Assembly: GCF_017939625.1 (NCBI RefSeq)
Contig: NZ_JAGKTC010000001.1
Span: forward strand, 652,519 to 716,518
Length of the DNA: 64,000 bases
Direction of reading: 5' to 3'
DNA from: Pseudoxanthomonas helianthi
GTDB taxonomy: Bacteria > Pseudomonadota > Gammaproteobacteria > Xanthomonadales > Xanthomonadaceae
How positions within the stretch are numbered: the first letter of the stretch is position 1; each line of letters opens with the position of its first letter. Shown here in pieces: positions 45,128 through 52,162 of this stretch. The notes beneath the pieces were generated by a model. That model was not told the DNA's origin, did no database searches, and saw nothing but the letters and a program-made list of their open reading frames with translations. The position numbers were made by a program, and so were the translations under genes.

Positions 45128-46093
45128 TCAACAACCGCCCGACCCGACGGGATGCACGAGCAATCGCGCCGGACTCATGTGGAACACGTCCGCGGGGATG
45201 CGATGCGTGTCGCCGTAGACCCTGCCCAGCAGCCGATGAAGCACGGGATCGTATCGGGCGAGATCCTGATCGTCGGCGATGGTCGATGCGCCGTTCGCAT
45301 ACGCCATGTTGGAGTCGAACCAGAATTGCGTGCCTTCGGCCCAGTACTCCTGCACCGTCGTCATCGCATACGAGTCGGCCCACAAACCCTTGCGCATCGC
45401 CTGCCCGTAGGCAGCTTCGACTTCGCGATGGAAATCCGGCTCGATTCTTTGCAGGGTGGACAGGATGTTGTGCGAGAACTCGTGCACGAGGATGCTTTCG
45501 CCGAAGTAACGGGAGCCCGCCACGCCGAGCAGGTTCTCTTCGCCGACCGTGGTGTAATCACCGCCCATGCCGCGTGCGCGGCCGTTCCAGTATTGCGCGT
45601 CGGTCATCGCCGCGATGCGTGCGTAGTTTTTGCGTTCGCAAAAGGTCAGGCGCGGATCGTCCTTGGCCGGTTTCTTCCAGTCGCGCTGCTCGGGAAGATC
45701 CATCGTGCCTTCGTCGATCGCCATCACGCCCACGCGCACGCCGCGACCGACCATGTCCACACGCACGTCGGGCCGATGGGCGAGCATGGCGTCGACGATG
45801 TCGCGGGCGATCAGCAATGCGTCGTCCGAAACCCTGGCCGAGGACACCACCGGGATGCCGCCGGCATCGACGTGCTTGGCGTAGAACGGATCCAGGCCAA
45901 GCGCCGCCGGTGGCGCGGCGACGGTGAACGAGGCATACGAGCGCACCAGGGCATGCGGGGCCTGAGCCGACTCCCCTGCCCATGCGCAGCCAGTGGCAAG
46001 CGCCGCGAGTGCAAGCAACCGCTTCGGCCAGATGGCCGCACCCGCCGATCTTCCCGGGCGCCGCTTGTGCGATCGAACGCGTTCAATGCGCAT
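45128..46093 (-). CDS. Exported zincin-like HExxH protein
   Basis: The 321-residue protein has a long basic N-terminus and a hydrophobic signal segment (WPKRLLALAALATGCAWAGE). The C-terminal half has the zinc-metallopeptidase motif HEFSH (His204-His208). It is followed 45 residues later by TTVQEYWAEGTQFWFDSN, in which Glu253 could be the third ligand. This HExxH plus EYWAEG pattern suggests a gluzincin-type fold. I do not recognise the family further. It overlaps the upstream GH43 gene by 11 bp, so it is part of the glycan operon. Peptidase action on a glycoprotein is possible but unproven. It could also be a catalytically inactive or glycan-binding zincin. Confidence 0.78.
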   Translation of the reverse strand: MRIERVRSHKRRPGRSAGAAIWPKRLLALAALATGCAWAGESAQAPHALVRSYASFTVAAPPAALGLDPFYAKHVDAGGIPVVSSARVSDDALLIARDIVDAMLAHRPDVRVDMVGRGVRVGVMAIDEGTMDLPEQRDWKKPAKDDPRLTFCERKNYARIAAMTDAQYWNGRARGMGGDYTTVGEENLLGVAGSRYFGESILVHEFSHNILSTLQRIEPDFHREVEAAYGQAMRKGLWADSYAMTTVQEYWAEGTQFWFDSNMAYANGASTIADDQDLARYDPVLHRLLGRVYGDTHRIPADVFHMSPARLLVHPVGSGGC

Positions 46094-47663
46094 CGCAGTG
46101 CCGTGCCGCTGAGGATGAAACCGTGAGCAGCCGTTGCGGCTCGACCGCCAGCACTTCCCATTCCTGTACCGCGATAGCGGCATGGCCCTTGTCGTCGCCC
46201 GACGCGTCGAAGACCGCACGCACGCAACGCGTGGTCACGGGGGCGAAGGTCGTCTGCTCGAAACGGCCGGGCCGGCTGGCGTAGGCGCTGGCATCGCGTA
46301 CCGGCCGCCACGATCCCTCGTCGAAATATTCGAGATGCCAGGCCTTGGGCGGCGCGACGCCGACGTTGGCGCCAGCCGGCTGGTCGGCCCAGAACATGAT
46401 CCGCGTGGCATCGATGGCGACCGGCCGATCCCAGCTGTACTGGATCCATTGCCGTGGCGGATTGTGTGGCGTCCAACTGCCCCACATGTCCGGCGGCAAC
46501 GGCGATTTCCTGACGATTCCGTCGTTCAAGGCGCGGATCCAGTACTGCACCGGAACATCCGGACTGTTGGAAGCCGATGCCCATGCCGCCGGCGCGACGT
46601 TGCGCGTGGCGGCCTGCGGCGGCGTGGGAGGACGCGTCGGCGTCACCGGGAGCATGCGCGCGGGCGACGCACTGTCGTCCCATTCGAGCCGGTCGATGGC
46701 CACGCTGCGGCGGAAATGGCCACCGCCTTTCGCATCGGCGGTGTGATAGACGAGATACCACTGTCCCTTGAACTGCACGATGCCCGGATGCGACGTGGTC
46801 GAGGAGACCGGCGCCAGGACCACGCCGCGATAGGTCCACGGTCCCATTGGCGAAGGCGCAGTACCGTAGGCGACGCAGGCGTGATACAGCGCCGGTGTGC
46901 ATTCGGAATCGGGACCCGCCTTGTTGCCGGCATAGGCCAGGTAATAGACGCCGTTGCGCTTGAACAGCCAGGGCGCTTCGAAGAAGCCGTCCAGCGTCGA
47001 TACAGTCACTGTCTTGCCTTTCGGCGTGACCATGTCGCGGTCCAGCTCGATGCCGCGCAGCTGACCGAAGGTTCCCCAGTACAGGTAGGCGCGGCCGTCG
47101 TCATCGAGCAGCACGGTCGGATCGATGTTCTGGATGTGGTTCGGTTCTGGTAGGGACTGCGACACGATCGGGCCTTGCGGATGCGCATCCCGCCACGGCC
47201 CGAGCGGACTGTCGGCGACGGCCACGCCGATGGCGAATGGATCCTTGTTCGACGAATCGCGCTCTTCCACGGGCGCATACAGGTAGTAGCGCTTGTCCGA
47301 CCCGCGCACGATCTGGCTGGCGTAGGCCCGTCCCGGAGCCGCCCAGGCGAACACCTGCTCCGGCCGCAGCAATGAAGGATGGTGCGTCCAGTTTCCGCCA
47401 GCGACGTCCGCGGTCTCCAGCAGCTGCCATTCCTTCATGATGAAATCGTTGACGTCCTCCGGCGCCTCGTCGCGTCCGGCCAGGATGTAGAGCCGACCAT
47501 CGGCCACCAGCGGCGCCGGATCGGCCGAGTAGTACTCGCCATCGGACAGGATCGGATTGCGTTCTGCATGGAGGGCTCGCGCCGGCGCCTTCGCGGAAGC
47601 GGCAGGCACGAGGGTGGCGAGGCAAGTGCACAACGCCAGGAATTTGTTCTGCAACGACGGCAT
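46083..47663 (-). CDS. GH43 family glycosidase with C-terminal carbohydrate-binding-like domain
   Basis: The 526-residue protein is secreted by a Sec signal (MPSLQNKFLALCTCLATLVP). The GH43 propeller shows Asp48 in YYSADPAPL (base), Asp181 in IQNIDPTVLLDDDG and Glu229 in GFFEAPWLF (acid). Residues about 365-510 form an F5/8-type-C-like module (ALNDGIVRKS, WIQYSWDRPVAIDATRI, AIAVQEWEVL). A homologous module ends the next enzyme upstream. An alternative start at 47720 overlaps the upstream stop (ATGA) and would lengthen the n-region by 19 residues. The 47663 start gives a more regular signal peptide. An arabinoside or galactoside substrate is inferred from context. Confidence 0.9.
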   Translation of the reverse strand: MPSLQNKFLALCTCLATLVPAASAKAPARALHAERNPILSDGEYYSADPAPLVADGRLYILAGRDEAPEDVNDFIMKEWQLLETADVAGGNWTHHPSLLRPEQVFAWAAPGRAYASQIVRGSDKRYYLYAPVEERDSSNKDPFAIGVAVADSPLGPWRDAHPQGPIVSQSLPEPNHIQNIDPTVLLDDDGRAYLYWGTFGQLRGIELDRDMVTPKGKTVTVSTLDGFFEAPWLFKRNGVYYLAYAGNKAGPDSECTPALYHACVAYGTAPSPMGPWTYRGVVLAPVSSTTSHPGIVQFKGQWYLVYHTADAKGGGHFRRSVAIDRLEWDDSASPARMLPVTPTRPPTPPQAATRNVAPAAWASASNSPDVPVQYWIRALNDGIVRKSPLPPDMWGSWTPHNPPRQWIQYSWDRPVAIDATRIMFWADQPAGANVGVAPPKAWHLEYFDEGSWRPVRDASAYASRPGRFEQTTFAPVTTRCVRAVFDASGDDKGHAAIAVQEWEVLAVEPQRLLTVSSSAARHCDAH

Positions 47664-47716
47664 GCTGGCTTTCCCGTAACGATGGACTTTCTGGTGCACG
47701 ACGCTTCGCGGCGCGT

Positions 47717-50700
47717 TCATTCGCCTTCGACCAGGACCTCGACCCGGATCGGCAGTCGCCCGCTGCCACCCCGGCCCGCCACATGGCCCTCCACGACGAA
47801 GCGGCCGGCGCGGGCATAGCTGTTCGCCGCGACCGGAGCCCATTCGATGCCGCGCAATTCGCGCGAACCGTCGTTGTACTGGACCGTGGCCAGGTCCGGC
47901 AGCGTCGGCATGCGGCGGACGAGCGTCTTCACCGGCGGCAACGCGTCGACGGTGTTGATCTGTCCCGGCTCGGCCGCGCGCACCCAGACGCTCGCCGATA
48001 CCGGCAGGCCGCCATCGGCCAGGCCGTGCACGTCGATGCGCCCGTCGGTTTTCAATTGAGACGCATCCACCTGCGGCCAGATCACGTCGATCTTCATCGT
48101 GGTGCCGTCGGCGTAACGTGCGTCCACTTGCCGGGGCAGGTTTGGCGCTCGGCCGATTCCAGTACGCACGTCGACCGAAGCCACGGATACCGGCACATCG
48201 GCGAAGACCCGCCACTCGTCCACGCCCAATGCCGCGTGGCCGCCATCATGGCTGGCCGTCGCGACGACGGCGCGCAACGCGTCGGTCGTGATCGGCGCGA
48301 AACGCGCGAGACTGGCCCTGTCCTTGTCCGCGATCGCATAGCCGCCCTTGGGCACGATATCGACCCATTGGCCTCCAGCGCGATACTGCAGTCGCCATGC
48401 AACCGGCTGCGCGACGCCGCCTTCCGGTTGGTCGTCCCAGAAATGCAGTGCGCTGGCGGATATCCGCACGGGCTTCCGCCATTCGTATTGCAGCCATACC
48501 GTCGCGGGTTGCTGCCGCCCCCAACTACCCCAACGCCGATCGGCGGAGAGCTCGTTGCCCGGCGTCGGCACGATTCCATCGTTCAAGGCCTGCACGCGGT
48601 GGTGCGAGGCGGTGAACTCGGCGCTGGCGACGGCTTCGCCCTGTATCTCGACCTCACGCCCGGATTCCGGAGCCGGCGCATTTACGCGAACATCCGCATG
48701 GCCCTGCAACGCGCCGTCGTCCGCAGTCAGCCTTAGCACATAGTCGCCCGGCTGCGTGAAGCGGACGGTGCCAGTGGCCGCGGCGGCATCCTCGAAGATC
48801 GCCTCGCCCTCCTTCGGTCCCGAAACCATCGACCAGCGCAACGCCAACGTTCCACGCGGCAGGGCATCGTCGCCGATGCGACCGACCACGCGCACTGCGG
48901 CAGCGGCGCCCGGGCGATCTTCCTGCCAGGCCTCGACGCGAGGCGCCAGGTTCGCGGCGCGCGCGGGAACCTTCGCTCCCGTCGCCCGCACCTGGACTTC
49001 CTTGATGCCGGTGCGCATGGTTCCGGCATGGGTTACCAGCAGGCGCAGGCGAGAGGCGGTGATTGCCGGAAAGCGCACGCGATTGAGGTTGCCTTGCACG
49101 ATCGGGTCGTCGCGCAACTGACCTGGGACGGCCTTCCATTGCGTCCCGTCGAGGTATTGCAACGAATACATCCACGGTGGCGCATAAGCCGCGCGGGTTC
49201 CGGAAAAGAAGCCATGCTGTTCGCCTGCCGGCGACGAGCTGCGATAGAAGTACACGCGCACGTCGTCGAAGGAACGAGGCTGGCCGAAGTCGAGTTCGAC
49301 CCAGTCCTGGGGCGATGGCGAACCGGCGCTGCCCCAGAACGGCTCGTTGGCGGTGCTGCCGTCGACCGCTGTCTCCGGCGCAAAACCCGGTGCGGCGTAG
49401 CTCGCCGAGGCCTTCGCACCTTGGGCCAGGTTGCGATCGTCGGCTTGCCGCAAGTCGACGCCGATCCCCGCCTTGCCCAGAACGTCGGCAACACGCGCGT
49501 CCGGCGCGATTGCCACCTGTTCCGGTCTTTCCAATTTAACGGGCCGTGCCGAAACCATCCGCGCCTGCGACGGATTGATGGCATCCGCTGCCGTCTCGAC
49601 TTCGCCGGTCGCAGGATCGTAGACCACGTGCGCCAGGCGATCGACGGTGAACGCCAGCTTGCCATCGACGAAAACCGAATAGCCTCGCGGGATCGCTCCG
49701 CCATAATGGCGGCCGTCGCGATCCCACGTGATCGACAGATCGTGGCCGTGATAGCGCAGATTGTCCGCGGCGAAATGGTCCCAGCCGATATCGACCGGAT
49801 ACAGTTCGATCTTCGCGTCGCTGCGCGGGCGCAAACCCATCGCGTCCTCGATCATGGTGAAGTTGGTCGCACCCAGCTGCGTGTGGTGGATCCATGACCG
49901 GTAGCCGATGCTGCCTCCCCGGCCGGCGCTGCCCTTGGCCCAGAACTCGTTCTGATCGGGATAACGGTTGTCGCCGTCGATGTAATGCGCCCACGCGTTC
50001 CAGTACAGCAGCTTGCGGTACGACTGTGCGTCCAGGTAGGGACTCGGATAGTCGCGCAGCGCCGAGGCGAACAGGCGAAACGCGACGGTTGAGTTGATCA
50101 CGGAGAAGTTGTTGCTGCCCTCCTCGCCACGGGCATGCTTGTCCGCCTGGTTGGCCGTGTAGAACGGGAACACAGGGTATTGGCCAGCATCGGCGAACAA
50201 GCGCAATGCTTCCCTGTATTTGCGGTCGTAGTCCGGGTCGCCGACCTTCGGCATCAGGCCGACGCTGAACGGGTAATAGTTGTTGGTTTCTTTCCAGTCC
50301 ACCAGCGAGCCGGGGCCTGCGGCCTGGCGATGCTTGAGCAGGTTGCCGCGCAAGCCCATCGAATCCGGCGCGCGGGTTTCGTCCTGCCACAGCACCTTCA
50401 GCACCGCGTCCCGGATCCGGCTCGCCGTCGCCTCCAATTCCGCCGCCATCTCCGGATCGCCGGAAAGACGCGCCGCCTGCGCCGCGGCCACCGCATTGGC
50501 GTAGACGTAGGCGCTTTCGGTGCGGTCCATCCGGGCCATGCCGTGGCGCTTGGCCCAGTCGAACGACACCGCGTCCGCATCGTTGCCGGTCATCGCCGCC
50601 CAGTCGTACTCGATCAGTCCGTTGCCGTTACGGTCGTAGGCCTTCAGCAGGCCATCGACGTCGTCGCGGCCGTAGCGGGCGAGCTTCGCCGCGATCGCCG

Positions 50701-52012
50701 CCGGGCCGCCATGCACCTGGTACGAACGCCAGGCCGCGGCCGTGATGTACTGCGCGTAGGAATTGGACCAGTTCTCCGGAGAACCGGGGTTGTCCACGTA
50801 CTTGCCGCCGGCCGCGACCTCGCCCGCTCCGATCCACGACCCGTAGGCGTAGGTCGGGTCGCGCAGGTACTTCAGGTCGTCGATGAACATGCACGTGGTC
50901 AGGACGATGGCGTTGTTGTAGCCGAGCACGCCCTCGATCGCCACCGGGAACTGGTAGTCGTTGCCCGGCACGTCGGCATCGAGGAAGTTGAAGCGCAGCA
51001 GCCACCAGCGATAGAACAACGTCTTGTCGATGTTGTCTTCCGGCGTATCCAGCCAGGGGATGTTGTCTACCCACCAGCGGTTGTAGTCGGTCACGTGGCG
51101 CGCGTAGGCCTGCTGCGGCGCCTGCGCGACGGTACGGCGGTATTCGTCCAGCGAGGCCGGGATTTCGCGGGTGACCAGGCCCAGTTGCACCTTCACGGCC
51201 GGCGCGACACCGTTCGCCGGCACCCGCACGCTGCGGACGATGGCCGCGCCGTCGACCTTGAAGCCATCGCCCGACAGGCGCGGGAAGACCGTGGTGATGC
51301 CGTTGCGCGCCGCGAAGGCGCCGGTAAGCTCGTTGCCGTCGGCGTGGGTGGCCATCGGCGACCATGCCTTCAATGTCAGCGTGCGGGCCTTCCCATCCGT
51401 CGAAAACAAGACTGCATTCGCCACCGCCACGTTTTCCCGGGTGATGAACTTGGTCAGTCGCAGACGCACGCCTGCAGCGGCATCTTCGTAGATGCTGCTG
51501 AAGTAGCTCGGCGTCTGCCGGCGCTGCGCCGCCAGTTCCCGGAGTACCAGCGTCTTGCCGTCCTGCTCGACCTGCAGCCTGAACAACGCATCGTGGCCGG
51601 TCTTGTGCCAATAGGCGGCTTCGCCGACGAAGCCCGGTTGTTCCGGCTTATGCGTGTACAGGTAGGCCGCGCGCCCGCGGGTGAACAGCCAGTTGTTGTC
51701 GTCGCCGAAACCGCCCGCGCTGCCTTCACGCGCAAGCATGCGGTCGATCCAGAAATCGTTGCCGGGCAGCTGGCCGGCCCCGTGGGCCTGGTCCAGGGCG
51801 AATATTCTCGCCAGATGGGCGCCCGGCACGAATGCCACGCCCGTATCGGGCACGGGTTCGGCCAGCCCCTTGAACACGGGGTAGCCGATCTGCGCGTTGC
51901 TGTTCGCCGACGATTCGGCTTGCGCTGACCTCGGCCCTGCAGACAGTGTTAGCCCCAGGATGCCGATCGCGACGAACAGCGCATGTTTGTGTACCCGGCC
52001 CATACGCATCAT
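47717..52012 (-). CDS. Giant secreted six-hairpin glycosidase-like enzyme with binding and Ig-like domains
   Basis: This is a 1431-residue exported protein. After the signal (ALFVAIGILGLTLSAGP) and an N-terminal beta-domain come an (alpha/alpha)6 catalytic-type domain at about 330-760 (YRWWLLRFNFLDADVPGND, IEYDWAAMTGNDADAV, TNNYYPFSVGLMP, EGSNNFSVINSTVAFRLF). This resembles MGH1-like/GH63-related hydrolases. Next come a discoidin-like domain (about 860-1010), an Ig/PKD-like segment, a second F5/8-C-like module (about 1125-1260) and two Ig-like (Big_4-type) repeats. I cannot assign a GH family. The start is one of three close ATGs (52012, 52009, 52003), none with a strong ribosome site. The stop lies at the possible ATG of the GH43 gene. 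Confidence 0.82.
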   Translation of the reverse strand: MMRMGRVHKHALFVAIGILGLTLSAGPRSAQAESSANSNAQIGYPVFKGLAEPVPDTGVAFVPGAHLARIFALDQAHGAGQLPGNDFWIDRMLAREGSAGGFGDDNNWLFTRGRAAYLYTHKPEQPGFVGEAAYWHKTGHDALFRLQVEQDGKTLVLRELAAQRRQTPSYFSSIYEDAAAGVRLRLTKFITRENVAVANAVLFSTDGKARTLTLKAWSPMATHADGNELTGAFAARNGITTVFPRLSGDGFKVDGAAIVRSVRVPANGVAPAVKVQLGLVTREIPASLDEYRRTVAQAPQQAYARHVTDYNRWWVDNIPWLDTPEDNIDKTLFYRWWLLRFNFLDADVPGNDYQFPVAIEGVLGYNNAIVLTTCMFIDDLKYLRDPTYAYGSWIGAGEVAAGGKYVDNPGSPENWSNSYAQYITAAAWRSYQVHGGPAAIAAKLARYGRDDVDGLLKAYDRNGNGLIEYDWAAMTGNDADAVSFDWAKRHGMARMDRTESAYVYANAVAAAQAARLSGDPEMAAELEATASRIRDAVLKVLWQDETRAPDSMGLRGNLLKHRQAAGPGSLVDWKETNNYYPFSVGLMPKVGDPDYDRKYREALRLFADAGQYPVFPFYTANQADKHARGEEGSNNFSVINSTVAFRLFASALRDYPSPYLDAQSYRKLLYWNAWAHYIDGDNRYPDQNEFWAKGSAGRGGSIGYRSWIHHTQLGATNFTMIEDAMGLRPRSDAKIELYPVDIGWDHFAADNLRYHGHDLSITWDRDGRHYGGAIPRGYSVFVDGKLAFTVDRLAHVVYDPATGEVETAADAINPSQARMVSARPVKLERPEQVAIAPDARVADVLGKAGIGVDLRQADDRNLAQGAKASASYAAPGFAPETAVDGSTANEPFWGSAGSPSPQDWVELDFGQPRSFDDVRVYFYRSSSPAGEQHGFFSGTRAAYAPPWMYSLQYLDGTQWKAVPGQLRDDPIVQGNLNRVRFPAITASRLRLLVTHAGTMRTGIKEVQVRATGAKVPARAANLAPRVEAWQEDRPGAAAAVRVVGRIGDDALPRGTLALRWSMVSGPKEGEAIFEDAAAATGTVRFTQPGDYVLRLTADDGALQGHADVRVNAPAPESGREVEIQGEAVASAEFTASHHRVQALNDGIVPTPGNELSADRRWGSWGRQQPATVWLQYEWRKPVRISASALHFWDDQPEGGVAQPVAWRLQYRAGGQWVDIVPKGGYAIADKDRASLARFAPITTDALRAVVATASHDGGHAALGVDEWRVFADVPVSVASVDVRTGIGRAPNLPRQVDARYADGTTMKIDVIWPQVDASQLKTDGRIDVHGLADGGLPVSASVWVRAAEPGQINTVDALPPVKTLVRRMPTLPDLATVQYNDGSRELRGIEWAPVAANSYARAGRFVVEGHVAGRGGSGRLPIRVEVLVEGE

Positions 52013-52120
52013 CGCCACTGACACCCGACATCCCGAACAAGCTTCAAGCAGACCCTCGCGAAAAGCGCGGCTTGCCGGAACCATGCGGCGAGCCGAAAGG
52101 CCTTTCCCCGGTCCCGGGGA

Positions 52121-52146
52121 CGCGACCGACATGCGTGCCGGTCGCG
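52121..52146 (-). promoter_or_regulatory. Stem-loop after third TonB receptor gene
   Basis: A perfect 8-bp stem (CGCGACCG and CGGTCGCG, 10-nt loop) can be extended by pairing GGG with CCC across a small bulge. It begins 17 nt after the receptor stop at 52163, in the 150-bp gap before the giant enzyme gene. No U-run follows, so it is probably a processing, stability or partial-termination element. Confidence 0.55.
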
Positions 52147-52162
52147 CCCGGGGGCAGCGCCA

